Source: Halorubrum aethiopicum (lineage in GTDB: Archaea > Halobacteriota > Halobacteria > Halobacteriales > Haloferacaceae). Taken from it: a DNA stretch of 64,000 nt. Numbering within the stretch: position 1 is the stretch's first letter; each line of letters opens with the position of its first letter. Below the pieces are notes generated by a model, which saw nothing but the letters and a program-made list of their open reading frames with translations, had not been told where the DNA came from and searched no databases. Shown in pieces: positions 1 to 8,422 of this stretch. The stretch lies in NCBI RefSeq assembly GCF_001542905.1, contig NZ_LOAJ01000001.1, positions 1,054,001 to 1,118,000 of the forward strand. Reading direction: 5' to 3'. Made by a program: the position numbers and the translations under genes.

Positions 1-381
1 GGTCTCGATCCCGCGGCGGTTCGCGACGGTGGTGAGGTGCGTCGCGGTGCCGCCGTACATCTCCTCGCTGGCGACGACGTTGTCGCCGGCGCTCGCGAGC
101 ACCGTGGTGATCGCGTCGAACGCGCCCATCCCCGAGGCGGTCGCGACCGCGCCCGATCCGCCCTCCAGGTCGGCGAGGCGGTTCTCGAGGGCGCGAACGG
201 TCGGGTTCGAGACGCGGGAGTAGACGTCGCCGTCGGCCCGGAGCGCGTACAGGTCCGCCGCCGAATCGGCGTCCTCGAACGCGTACGAGGTCGTCTGGTG
301 GATCGGCATCGCGCGAGCTCCGGTCGCCGGGTCGGCGGTCGACCCGGCGTGGAGACTCCGGGTGTCGAACCCACGTGTCAT
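1..381 (-). CDS. Cys/Met-metabolism PLP-dependent enzyme (O-acetylhomoserine sulfhydrylase / cystathionine gamma-synthase family), N-terminal part
   Basis: The first 127 residues are present and the gene continues beyond base 1. The protein starts MTRGFDTRSLHAG, then IHQTTSYAFED, VYSRVSNPT and a GSGAVATASGMGA segment. This is the N-terminal layout of the Cys/Met-metabolism PLP enzymes, where the SRxxNPT stretch helps build the active site and the ASGMGA loop binds the cofactor phosphate. The lysine that binds PLP lies outside the window. The family makes homocysteine or cystathionine from activated homoserine. The first residues resemble O-acetylhomoserine sulfhydrylases most, but the exact reaction cannot be fixed from this part. 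The ATG at 381 is chosen because an AT-rich promoter with a palindrome sits directly upstream. Confidence 0.85.
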   Translation of the reverse strand, partial: MTRGFDTRSLHAGSTADPATGARAMPIHQTTSYAFEDADSAADLYALRADGDVYSRVSNPTVRALENRLADLEGGSGAVATASGMGAFDAITTVLASAGDNVVASEEMYGGTATHLTTVANRRGIET

Positions 382-390
382 GTGTGTTGC

Positions 391-424
391 GCATATATCT
401 ACGAATATCTATAACTGTCAGTTA
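391..424 (-). promoter_or_regulatory. Promoter of the Cys/Met enzyme with a 13-nt perfect palindrome
   Basis: Read on the minus strand, the AT-rich run TTATAGATATTCG lies about 25-30 bases upstream of the ATG at 381, the right place for an archaeal TATA box with a short or absent leader. Immediately upstream of it lies TAACTGTCAGTTA (412-424), a perfect palindrome. In a GC-rich genome such a site at a TATA box is a plausible repressor or activator operator. The regulator is unknown. Confidence 0.5.
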
Positions 425-506
425 CGGCAAGCCCTGCCGGACCCGTGGCGGTCCGCCCCCCTGCCGCCGGCCGAACGCCTTTGCGCCCGGCGGCCCACGG
501 TCCGGC

Positions 507-2765
507 ATGGCCACGGACGACGCCGTATCCCGGCTGGTCGAGGCGCTCACGCTCGAGGAGGCGGGTCGACTCGTCTCCGGCACGACGGACCCGGCCGGCC
601 GCGCGACGGGCTACCTCGGTGGAGTCGACCGGCTCGAGGTTCCTCCGTTGACCCTGGTCGACGGGCCGCTCGGGGTCCGGATCCCGGGCGAGTCGGCGAC
701 CGCCTTTCCCGCCCCGATCGCGCTGGCCGCGACCTTCGACGCCGACCTGGCCCGCGAACACGGGGCCGCGCTCGGCCGCGAGACGAGGGCGGCCGGGGCC
801 GACGCCCTGCTCGCGCCGGGGACGAACCTGATCCGGGTCCCGCAGGGCGGGCGGAACTTCGAGTACTTCGCGGAGGACCCCGTGCTGTCGGCCGCGACCG
901 CCGCGGGCGTCGTCGAGGGGATCGAGTCCGCGGACGTGATCGCGACGCCGAAACACTACGTCGCGAACTCCCAGGAGACGGACCGCGCGACGGTCAGCGC
1001 CGAGATCGGCGAGCGCGCGCTCCGCGAGCTGTACCTCCCGTCGTTCCGCGCCGCGGTCGCGGCCGGTGCCGGATCGGTGATGTCGGCGTACAACCGCGTG
1101 AACGGGACCCGGATGAGCGACCACCGCCGACTGCTGACGGACGTGTTGAAGGAGGAGTGGGGGTTCGACGGCTACGTCGTCTCCGACTGGTACGGCACCG
1201 AGGGCGCGGTCGACGCCGCGGCCGCCGGTCTCGACGTCGAGATGCCGGGCGTCCCGATGGGAGACGAGGCGGACGGGGCGGACGAGCCCGGAGACGACGG
1301 CGACGACGTGGAGGCCGGCGACGACGGGACCGACGGGGCCGACGGAGACGACCCCGCCGACCCGCTCCCGCCCGAGATCGCCCGCGGGATGCCCGACCCG
1401 GAGACGTGCGAGCCGTTCGACGAGGCGCTCCCCGCCGCGGTCAGGGACGGGTCGCTCCCGCGGGAGCGGCTCGACGACATGGCGGCGCGCGTCCTCCGGA
1501 CGATGGACCGGGTCGGCCTGCTGGACGGGGACCGAGCCCCCGCTGACGTCGACGCCGACGCCCACCGCCGGCTGACGTTTCGGGTGGCGACGCGGGGGTC
1601 GGTCCTCCTGGAGAACGACGGCGTCCTCCCGCTTCCGGCCGACGCCGACGTCGCGCTCGTCGGTCCCGCGGTCGACGAGGCGGTCCTCGGCGGGGGCGGC
1701 TCCTCGGAGACGACGCCGGAGACGACCACGACGCCGCGGGAGGGCCTCGAGGCGCGCGCGGACGGAACCGTGACCGTCGCGCCCGGTCACCCGCCGGTCG
1801 AGGGGATCTCGATGTTCGACTTCCTGGGCGGTGACGACGTCGGCGGCGACGGCGGCGACGGGGAGAACGAACCCGGCGAGAAGGAGACGCGCGAATCGGA
1901 CGACTCCGCGGACGACCCCGCGACCGACGACGCCGCGGACCTCGACGCGGCGGTCGCGGCCGCCGAGGTCGCGGACGTCGCCGTCGTCGTCGTCCGCGAC
2001 GCCACCACGGAGGCGCTCGACCGGGACGGGATCGGGTTCCCCGACCGCCAGGACGAACTGGTCGAGGCGGTCGCCGCGGCCGCCGACCGGACCGTCGTCG
2101 CGGTCGCCGCGAGCGGCCCGGTCGAGCTCCCGTGGCACGACGCGGTCGACGCGGTCCTCCTCAACTGGTACCCCGGACAGGTCCACGGCGACGCGCTCGC
2201 CGCGCTGTTGTACGGCGATGCCGATCCGGGGGGCCGGCTCCCGGTCACGTTCGCGCCGGAGTCCGCGTACCCGACGGCCGACCGCCGGCGCTTCCCCGGC
2301 GTCGACGGGCGCGTCAGCCACGACGAGGGTGTCCTCGTCGGCTACCGCTGGTTCGACGCCCGCGACCCCGATCCGACCTACCCGTTCGGTCACGGCCGCT
2401 CGTACGCGGCGTTCGAGTACCGCGACGCCGCTCTCGACGTCGACGAGGAAGGCGAGGAAGTGGGTGACGTCGCCGTCACGGTCACGGTCGAGAACGTCGC
2501 CGACCGCGACGGGCGCGAGGTGGTCCAGACGTACGTGCGGCCGCCGCGCGTCGCGGGCGTCGACCGCCCCGTCCGCGAGTTCGCCGGGGCGGAGAGCGTC
2601 GCCGTCGCCGCCGGCGGGACCGAGACGGTCACGATCCGCCTCGACGACCTCGCGTTCTCCCGGTACGACCCCGAGGCGGGGTGGACCGTCGATCCCGGCG
2701 AGTACGTCGTCGAGGTCGGTCGCTCCGCGCGGGACGCCCGGATCGAACTGACGGTGGAGCGGTGA
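507..2765 (+). CDS. Glycoside hydrolase family 3 beta-glucosidase
   Basis: The protein has 752 residues. The N-terminal (beta/alpha)8 domain shows the GH3 signatures GPLGVRIPG, the KHYVANSQE block and GYVVSDW, whose Asp (about residue 227) is the catalytic nucleophile of the family. A second alpha/beta domain follows (GSVLLENDGVLPL, then NWYPGQVHGDALAALLYGD), and the C-terminus is a fibronectin-III-like domain with PFGHGRSYAAFEY. This is the full domain set of secreted or cytoplasmic beta-glucosidases/beta-xylosidases. No signal peptide is visible, so action on imported oligosaccharides inside the cell is inferred. Two acidic Asp/Gly-rich insertions (about residues 253-280 and 442-472) are halophilic additions. 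The ATG at 507 is chosen because homology to the GH3 fold begins shortly after it. Confidence 0.9.
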   Translation: MATDDAVSRLVEALTLEEAGRLVSGTTDPAGRATGYLGGVDRLEVPPLTLVDGPLGVRIPGESATAFPAPIALAATFDADLAREHGAALGRETRAAGADALLAPGTNLIRVPQGGRNFEYFAEDPVLSAATAAGVVEGIESADVIATPKHYVANSQETDRATVSAEIGERALRELYLPSFRAAVAAGAGSVMSAYNRVNGTRMSDHRRLLTDVLKEEWGFDGYVVSDWYGTEGAVDAAAAGLDVEMPGVPMGDEADGADEPGDDGDDVEAGDDGTDGADGDDPADPLPPEIARGMPDPETCEPFDEALPAAVRDGSLPRERLDDMAARVLRTMDRVGLLDGDRAPADVDADAHRRLTFRVATRGSVLLENDGVLPLPADADVALVGPAVDEAVLGGGGSSETTPETTTTPREGLEARADGTVTVAPGHPPVEGISMFDFLGGDDVGGDGGDGENEPGEKETRESDDSADDPATDDAADLDAAVAAAEVADVAVVVVRDATTEALDRDGIGFPDRQDELVEAVAAAADRTVVAVAASGPVELPWHDAVDAVLLNWYPGQVHGDALAALLYGDADPGGRLPVTFAPESAYPTADRRRFPGVDGRVSHDEGVLVGYRWFDARDPDPTYPFGHGRSYAAFEYRDAALDVDEEGEEVGDVAVTVTVENVADRDGREVVQTYVRPPRVAGVDRPVREFAGAESVAVAAGGTETVTIRLDDLAFSRYDPEAGWTVDPGEYVVEVGRSARDARIELTVER

Positions 2766-2847
2766 CTCTCGAGGCACGATCCGCCCCTCTCCCCGACCCG
2801 TCGAGCGAAACGTGCGTTTATCCCCGATGCCGCCCCACGGACCGGTA

Positions 2848-4269
2848 ATGGCAGCCGCCGACATCCCCGTTCCCGCGCTCGGCGATCGGGCCCGCGCCTG
2901 CGCCCGTCGCCTGCGCGAGGCCGACCGCGTCCTGCTCGCCTCACACATCGACGCCGACGGGCTCACGAGCGCCGCCGTCGCGTCGGCGGCGCTCGCGCGG
3001 GCGGGGATCGACCACGAGGTCGTCTTCGAGAAGCAGCTCGACGCCGAGTCGATAGCGGGGATCGCCGCCCGCGGGTTCGAGGTGGTCTGCTTCACCGACT
3101 TCGGCTCCGGCCAGATCGACGTCATCGCCGACCACGAGGCCCGCGGCGACTTCGTTCCCGTGATCGCCGACCACCACCAGCCCGCCGACGCCGACACGAC
3201 GTTCCACCTCAATCCCCTGCTCGAGGGGATCGACGGGGCGAGCGAGCTCTCGGGGGCGGGCGCGAGCTACCTCCTCGCCCGCGCGCTCGAGGGGCCCGAC
3301 GGCGACAACCGCGACCTCGCGGCGCTGGCGGTCGTCGGCGCGGTCGGCGACATGCAGAACGGCGACGGCGGGCTCGTCGGCGCGAACGAGGCGATCGTCG
3401 CGGACGGCGTCGACGCGGGCGTCCTCGAGGAGCGCACCGACCTCGACCTGTACGGCCGACAGACCCGGCCGCTCCCCAAACTGCTGGAGTACGCCTCCGA
3501 CGTACGGATTCCGGGGATCTCCAACGACGAGGCGGGCGCGATCGGCTTCCTTCGGGACCTCGACGTCGACGCGCGACGCGACGGCGAGTGGCGGCGCTGG
3601 GTCGACCTCGACGACGCGGAGCGGCGGACGCTCGTCTCCGCGCTGATACGGCGCGCCGTCGCCTCCGGCGTTCCCGCGGACCGGATCGAGCGGCTCGTCG
3701 GCACCTCCTACACGCTGCTCGACGAGGAGTCGGGAACCGAACTGCGGGACGTCAGCGAGTTCTCGACGCTGCTCAACGCGACCGCGCGATACGAGCGCGC
3801 GGACGTGGGGCTGGCGGTGTGTCTCGGCGACCGCGACGCCGCGCTCGCGGAGGCGCGACGGCTGCTCCGGAACCACAGGCGGAACCTCTCGGAGGGGCTC
3901 CAGTGGGTGAAATCCGAGGGCGTGACCCACGAGGAGCACCTCCAGTGGTTCGACGCCGGCTCGCGGATCCGCGAGACGATCGTCGGGATCGTCGCGGGCA
4001 TGGCCGCCGGTTCGCCGGCCGTCGACCGTTCGAAGCCCGTGATCGCGTTCGCGGAGAAGAACGCGGAGGAGCTGAAGGTCTCCTCGCGCGGGACCGGACG
4101 GCTGGTTCGGCGGGGGCTCGACCTCTCGGCCGTGATGCGGGAGGCGAGCCGGTCCGTGGGCGGCGACGGCGGCGGCCACGACGTCGCCGCCGGCGCGACG
4201 ATCCCGAGCGGCGAACGCGACGCGTTCCTCGCGTCGGCGGACGCGCTGGTCGGGGATCAGCTCTCGTAA
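2848..4269 (+). CDS. DHH-family phosphoesterase, RecJ-like single-strand exonuclease
   Basis: The protein has 473 residues. It contains the DHH-family motifs SHIDADG (motif I), CFTDFGSGQ and the signature DHHQP, which coordinate the catalytic Mn2+ ions. A DHHA1-type C-terminal domain follows, ending in a GGDGGGHDVAAGA segment typical of this domain. Haloarchaeal proteins of this type are annotated as RecJ-like single-strand DNA or RNA exonucleases; a role in replication and repair is inferred from family. The ATG at 2848 (MAAADIP) is preferred to the in-frame ATG at 2827 because the intervening residues are not family-like. It stands 82 bases after the beta-glucosidase and probably has its own promoter (TTTAT at about 2817). 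Confidence 0.85.
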   Translation: MAAADIPVPALGDRARACARRLREADRVLLASHIDADGLTSAAVASAALARAGIDHEVVFEKQLDAESIAGIAARGFEVVCFTDFGSGQIDVIADHEARGDFVPVIADHHQPADADTTFHLNPLLEGIDGASELSGAGASYLLARALEGPDGDNRDLAALAVVGAVGDMQNGDGGLVGANEAIVADGVDAGVLEERTDLDLYGRQTRPLPKLLEYASDVRIPGISNDEAGAIGFLRDLDVDARRDGEWRRWVDLDDAERRTLVSALIRRAVASGVPADRIERLVGTSYTLLDEESGTELRDVSEFSTLLNATARYERADVGLAVCLGDRDAALAEARRLLRNHRRNLSEGLQWVKSEGVTHEEHLQWFDAGSRIRETIVGIVAGMAAGSPAVDRSKPVIAFAEKNAEELKVSSRGTGRLVRRGLDLSAVMREASRSVGGDGGGHDVAAGATIPSGERDAFLASADALVGDQLS

Positions 4270-4314
4270 GCGACCGGCGGCGAGTCCGGCGAAACCCCGC
4301 CGAAACGGGACCCG

Positions 4315-4614
4315 TCACTTCAGGGTGACGTACGTCAGAAACGAGATCGCGAGCAGTTCGAGCACGCGCATCCCCAGGACGACCCGTCCGACGAGCGGGT
4401 CCATGGCGTAGAGCGTGTTCATGCTGCTGAAGAAGAACGCGATCGCGACCAGGTTCTCGACGAGCAGGACGGCACTGAACCCAACCAGTCCGAGCACCAG
4501 CGTCGAGCGGAACTGGCGGTAGTTGTCGAGCCAGACGGCGGCCAACACCGCGAGCAGCACGCTGTTGACGCCGGTGAGCAGGATCCCGGCCAGCGTCGGC
4601 GCTCCCATGGCCAT
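4315..4614 (-). CDS. Small membrane protein, DUF7521-like
   Basis: The protein has 99 residues with three hydrophobic segments (around 8-26, 37-57 and 70-92), so it is predicted to be an integral membrane protein. Its start ATG (4614) lies just after the stop of the winged-helix gene; a GTG at 4620 overlapping that stop is the alternative start. A small three-helix membrane protein translated with an ArsR-like regulator is a common haloarchaeal arrangement (DUF7521 by recollection, not verified). The molecular function is unknown. A second protein of the same architecture lies at 9808-10146, also beside a winged-helix gene. Confidence 0.7.
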   Translation of the reverse strand: MAMGAPTLAGILLTGVNSVLLAVLAAVWLDNYRQFRSTLVLGLVGFSAVLLVENLVAIAFFFSSMNTLYAMDPLVGRVVLGMRVLELLAISFLTYVTLK

Positions 4615-4616
4615 CG

Positions 4617-4892
4617 TCACGTCACCCGCTCCGTGATCTCCTCGAAGGTGTCGGCGTGTCGCTCGAACCGGTCGGTCAGGAAGTACAGCTTCCCGTAGTC
4701 GTGGTCGCTCGGCTCGACGACGTCGTGTTCCTCTAGCATCTCCATGTGGTGTGTGATCGTGTTGTAGTCGACGTCCAGTTTCTCGGCCAGCTCGTTCGCG
4801 TTCCGCGGCCGGTTCCGCAGTTCGCGGACGATCCGGACCCTGTTTGCGCCACCGCGGCTCGCGGCGAAGAGGTACCACAGGGCCTTCTCCAT
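4617..4892 (-). CDS. Winged helix-turn-helix transcriptional regulator, ArsR-like
   Basis: This 91-residue protein begins MEKALWYLFAASRGG. The helix-turn-helix spans about residues 17-65: ANRVRIVREL, then the recognition region NANELAEKLDVDYNTITHH, followed by a beta-wing with HDYGKLYFLTD. The fold is that of ArsR/MarR-type DNA-binding regulators. No metal-binding cysteines are visible, so a metalloregulatory role is unlikely. It is immediately followed by the small membrane protein at 4315-4614, suggesting co-transcription and perhaps sensing through that partner (inference). Target genes are unknown. Confidence 0.85.
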   Translation of the reverse strand: MEKALWYLFAASRGGANRVRIVRELRNRPRNANELAEKLDVDYNTITHHMEMLEEHDVVEPSDHDYGKLYFLTDRFERHADTFEEITERVT

Positions 4893-4975
4893 TTGGTGTG
4901 TGTCAGTGTCTCGGGGGCGGTCAAAGTCGTTTCGACGTCCGCGGGTTCGCTCGAAGGTCCACGGGCCGTCCCCGC

Positions 4976-6469
4976 TCACCCGCCGACCGTCCGCCGGACC
5001 CACCCGGACGCGCCGGTCGGCGAGGGGTCGGACCTCTCGTGCGTCTGGAGCGTCCCGGTCCCGTCCGTCGCCCGGACGACCACCTCGTGTGTCCCGTCCG
5101 GTTCGAAGACGTGACGCCACTGTCGCCAGACGTCCTCGTCCGCGAGCGGCTCCGAGAGCGTCGCGTCGGTCCACGACTCCCCTCCGTCCGTCGAGACCTC
5201 CACGCGGTCGATCCCGCGCGTCCCGGCGTACGCGTGACCGGCGAGCTCGATCCGTCCGTCGGGGAGGTCCGTGATACCCTCCTCCCAGAGCTTCGCGACG
5301 GTCTCGACCTCGCCCGTTCCCTCCCAGCCGCGCTCCTCCCAGTAGCCCTCCTCCTCCGTCTCCAGCAGCTCGATCTCCGTCAGCCACTTCACGTTCGTCT
5401 CGCCCCAGTGGCCCGGGATGAGCACGCGAACCGGATGTCCGTGACTCGGGGGAAGCTCCCGCCCGTTCATCCCCCACGCCAGGAAGCCGTCGGCGAGGAC
5501 CTCGACCGGGAACTGGACGTAGTAGCCGTCCGCCCCGTGTAACATCGCGCAGTCGCAGTCGCCCGAGGGATCGACGGACTCGAGCAGCGGCCGGATCGGC
5601 GTTCCGGTCCAGACGGCGGTGTCTAGCTTCCGTCCGTTCAGCGGCTCGCCGACGCACCGCAACGAGATCGCCCGGTGTTCGACCGGTCGGTCGATCAGGT
5701 CGTCGAACGCGACCGTTCGTTCCGCCCCGGTCTCGCCGGTGAACGTCAGCGACCACTCCTCGGTGGTGACCTCCGGGTCAAACTCCGAGATGTCGACGTT
5801 GTAGAACCCGTCGATGGGGCTCACCAGTCCGTGGAGGTCGTCGCTTTCGAGCTCGAGCGACGCCGACCCCAGATCCCGGATCCGCGACTCGGCGCCCGCC
5901 GACCGCGGCGCGCCGGCGAGCGGATCGTCCTCCGTCGCGAGCGCTCGCCGCCCGCCGACCGACGAGACGACGAACCCGAGCGCTCCCGCGACCGCCCCGA
6001 GCGTCCGTCGGCGCGCCGAGTCGACCGACGTCGACGAACCGTCGGCGCTCGCGATCGGACCGTCGCCGATCGCGACGACCGCCGCCGCGGGCAGGGCCGG
6101 TCCGATCGCGAGCGCCGGCTCTCCCGTCAGTCCGGCCGCGAGGAGCCACGCGCCCGCGCCGGTCGCGACGCCGGCGAGCGGCCGGGAGCCGACCCGATCG
6201 GCGAGGCGTCGTCCGACGAACGACACCGCGCCGAACAGTCCGATCGCGGTCGCGATCGCCATCGCGACGTGAAGGAGGTGTCCCGCGTCGCCGACGGTCT
6301 CGATCGCGGCGGTCACGATCGGTCCGGGCGTGAGATCGACGATGACCCGATCGACGGGCCGGACGACGAACGACGGCGACCATCCCGTGACGAGATACGA
6401 ACCGGCGACCGCGGCCGTGCCGGCCGCCGCCGCGAGCAACGCGTCTCGCCGTTCGATGTCGTCGATCAC
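4976..6469 (-). CDS. Membrane-anchored molybdopterin-dependent oxidoreductase (sulfite oxidase family)
   Basis: The protein has 497 residues. The first ~170 residues hold several hydrophobic segments (about 8-28, 50-85, 93-135, 158-175), and the catalytic half follows them. The oxidoreductase molybdopterin domain (about 215-385) carries SLRCVGEPLNG; Cys272 is the expected molybdenum ligand. HGADGYY and the GMNGRELPPSHGHPVR stretch bind the pterin. A C-terminal dimerisation (Mo-co_dimer) domain includes RIELAGHAYAG and EVSTDGGESW. The fold resembles sulfite oxidase and YedY/MsrP. The substrate is not evident, and no heme domain is present. A GTG start at 6469 lies three bases after the stop of the spondin-domain lipoprotein gene, so the two are probably one operon. 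Confidence 0.88.
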   Translation of the reverse strand: MIDDIERRDALLAAAAGTAAVAGSYLVTGWSPSFVVRPVDRVIVDLTPGPIVTAAIETVGDAGHLLHVAMAIATAIGLFGAVSFVGRRLADRVGSRPLAGVATGAGAWLLAAGLTGEPALAIGPALPAAAVVAIGDGPIASADGSSTSVDSARRRTLGAVAGALGFVVSSVGGRRALATEDDPLAGAPRSAGAESRIRDLGSASLELESDDLHGLVSPIDGFYNVDISEFDPEVTTEEWSLTFTGETGAERTVAFDDLIDRPVEHRAISLRCVGEPLNGRKLDTAVWTGTPIRPLLESVDPSGDCDCAMLHGADGYYVQFPVEVLADGFLAWGMNGRELPPSHGHPVRVLIPGHWGETNVKWLTEIELLETEEEGYWEERGWEGTGEVETVAKLWEEGITDLPDGRIELAGHAYAGTRGIDRVEVSTDGGESWTDATLSEPLADEDVWRQWRHVFEPDGTHEVVVRATDGTGTLQTHERSDPSPTGASGWVRRTVGG

Positions 6470-6472
6470 GGT

Positions 6473-7444
6473 CTACCTCGGGTTCACGGTCACCCGGATA
6501 ACGTCCTCGACGGCGGGATACTCGTGGCCGTCGTCGACGTCGCTCAGCCGGCGCACGACGCCGTCCTCGTCGTCACCTTGGTCGGGCGCGTCCTGTGCGG
6601 GTGCCTGATCGGGGCCGGTTCCGGGCGGTTCCGCGTTCGGCTCCGTGCCGGCGTCGAACAGCGCCACGTCGTCGGTGACGTCCCCCTCGACGGGGTCGCC
6701 GTCCGCCGGCCGGAGTTCGATCCCCGCCTCGCCCGGCGACACGAACACGTCGTTCGAAGGGACGAACATCGAGGCGAACGAGAGCCGCTGGCCGGGCGCC
6801 GCCTCCACCTCGAACTCGAAGGCGCCGCCCGGCGCGACCGGCGGGGCCCCCGGGACCTCGCCCGTCGGATCGTTCGGGTCCGCGACCGTGTCGGCGGGGG
6901 TGTACGCCCCCGCGTCGTGGACCTCCATCGACGCGGCGAGTTCGTCGACGAGTCCGTCCTCGCCCTCGAAGCCCGTCGGCGGCCCGGCCTCGGCGAGCGC
7001 TTCGAGCCCGATCGAGGCCGGCTCCCCGACCGCGTAGATCGGGTTCTCGCCCGTGTGGACTCCATACGCACCGGGAGTGAGCCAGACCTGCCCCCCGGTC
7101 GACGTGTCGTCGGGATAGACGTCCGTCGAGGCGACGTTCTCGATCCTGACGCCGAACGTCTGCGGCTCGGCGTTCCCCTCGCCGTCGTCAGTTCCGTCCT
7201 CCTCCATCCCTCCGCCGTCGTCCATTCCCTCGCCGTCACCCATCTCCCCGTCGCCGTCCATGTCCTCTCCGTCGCCGTCCATACCGTCGCCCGTCTCGCC
7301 GTCCGTGCTCTCGTTCCCGTTCATCCCCTCGCCGTCGTTCATGCTCTCGCTGCTCCCGTCGTCACCGAGACATCCGGCGAGCCCGAGCGCCGCGAGACTC
7401 CCTGCCGCTCCCAACAGCCGCCGCCGTGGTACGTGATCGGACAT
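6473..7444 (-). CDS. Spondin-domain lipoprotein
   Basis: The protein has 323 residues. The N-terminus MSDHVPRRRLLGAAG is a twin-arginine-like signal ending in a lipobox (LAGC, Cys at about 24), so it is probably exported and anchored by a lipid. Residues about 30-110 are a Glu/Asp/Gly/Met-rich low-complexity linker. From about 110 to the end is a spondin N-terminal-type domain (FGVRIENV, LTPGAYGVH, FASMFVPSNDVFV, then VTDDVALFDAGTEPN). Such domains occur in secreted proteins of many microbes without a defined role. It is placed upstream of, and likely co-transcribed with, the molybdopterin oxidoreductase, so the two may act together at the outer face of the membrane (inference). The ATG at 7444 is chosen because the signal peptide begins there. 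Confidence 0.8.
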   Translation of the reverse strand: MSDHVPRRRLLGAAGSLAALGLAGCLGDDGSSESMNDGEGMNGNESTDGETGDGMDGDGEDMDGDGEMGDGEGMDDGGGMEEDGTDDGEGNAEPQTFGVRIENVASTDVYPDDTSTGGQVWLTPGAYGVHTGENPIYAVGEPASIGLEALAEAGPPTGFEGEDGLVDELAASMEVHDAGAYTPADTVADPNDPTGEVPGAPPVAPGGAFEFEVEAAPGQRLSFASMFVPSNDVFVSPGEAGIELRPADGDPVEGDVTDDVALFDAGTEPNAEPPGTGPDQAPAQDAPDQGDDEDGVVRRLSDVDDGHEYPAVEDVIRVTVNPR

Positions 7445-7681
7445 ACACTCGCCGCCTCGACGGGGACCGGAAAGTACGTTTTTCAAGGATCGGGCGGGTT
7501 CCGTTCGGAGTCGGATCGGCGTCGGTCCGAACGCCCTTCGAACTCCGTTCAAACTTCGCCCCGAAACGGTCGCGCCGATCGGGGCACGCGACGAAAAGAT
7601 GGTCTCGGAACCAACGGTCACGGAACCGAAGCCGGAACGAGGGCCGCTCGCCGCGGTTCCGGCCGTCCCGACCGCGCGGCC

Positions 7682-8245
7682 TCACGCCTCGCCGATGTCC
7701 CGGAACATCGCGCGGTAGTCGTCCGTCGACAGCGACTCCGCGATGGCGTCCATGTCGGCGTCGATCTCCTCGAGCCGGTCGACGAGTTCGGCGAACGCCT
7801 CGTTGCCGTCCAGTTGGGCGGCCGGCTTCTGTGCCTTGAGGACCGCCCGCTTGGTCGCCAGCGACGCGGCCTCCTGGAGGAGGTCGTCGTACTCGTCGCG
7901 GGTCAAGAGCGTCTCGAGCGCGGCCAGAAGGTTCGCCCGGCTCACCGGCTTGGTCAGATACAGGTCGAAACCCATGCCGATGATGTCGAAGTCGGGCTCG
8001 ACCGCGGTCACCATCGCGACCCGGCAGTCGAGGCCCTTCGCGCGGATGTGTTCGAGCACGTCGTCGCCGCTGCCGTCGGGGAGCCGACGGTCGAGGAGGA
8101 CGGCGTCGACGCGTTCGTCGACGACGTCTTTCGCCTCGGCGGCCGTCTCGGCGACGGTGACGTCGTAGCGCTCCTCGAGGAAGCCGGCGTACAGCGCCGC
8201 GATATCCGGCTCGTCCTCCACGACGAGGACCGTCGCTTCGCTCAC
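7682..8245 (-). CDS. HalX-type response regulator
   Basis: The protein has 187 residues. Residues 1-115 form a receiver domain with the acidic pocket EDE (10-12), phospho-acceptor Asp52 in VLLDRRLP and the conserved Lys in LYLTKPVS. Residues about 120-187 form the alpha-helical HalX domain found after receivers in halophilic archaea, whose output mechanism is not settled. A GTG start is used. It is transcribed divergently from the RecA-superfamily ATPase at 8423, with a shared 177-base intergenic region, so the two may be linked functionally. The cognate kinase is not adjacent. Confidence 0.88.
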   Translation of the reverse strand: MSEATVLVVEDEPDIAALYAGFLEERYDVTVAETAAEAKDVVDERVDAVLLDRRLPDGSGDDVLEHIRAKGLDCRVAMVTAVEPDFDIIGMGFDLYLTKPVSRANLLAALETLLTRDEYDDLLQEAASLATKRAVLKAQKPAAQLDGNEAFAELVDRLEEIDADMDAIAESLSTDDYRAMFRDIGEA

Positions 8246-8387
8246 CGTCGATCACCGTCGGAGACGACGGGATACGCTTCACCGAACATACTGGACGTGG
8301 CGGCGTGTCGACGAATAAAGCTGTCGCCGTCTGTCCACCCGCAAAAATCCGGTCGTCTCCCGGCTCCACAGCGACTCGAACGGATCG

Positions 8388-8422
8388 TCTTTTATGTACT
8401 CCGGCCGCGAAGACCGACGCGA
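8388..8422 (+). promoter_or_regulatory. Promoter of the RecA-superfamily ATPase gene
   Basis: TTTTATGTA (about 8390-8398) lies roughly 27 bases upstream of the ATG at 8423, as expected for an archaeal TATA box driving a leaderless or nearly leaderless transcript. Confidence 0.55.

Noticed and set aside
399-3212. Long open frame opposite the beta-glucosidase gene
   Set aside because: High GC makes antisense frames open by chance. Its predicted protein is Arg/Gly/Asp-rich without domain pattern, whereas the plus strand encodes a complete GH3 enzyme.
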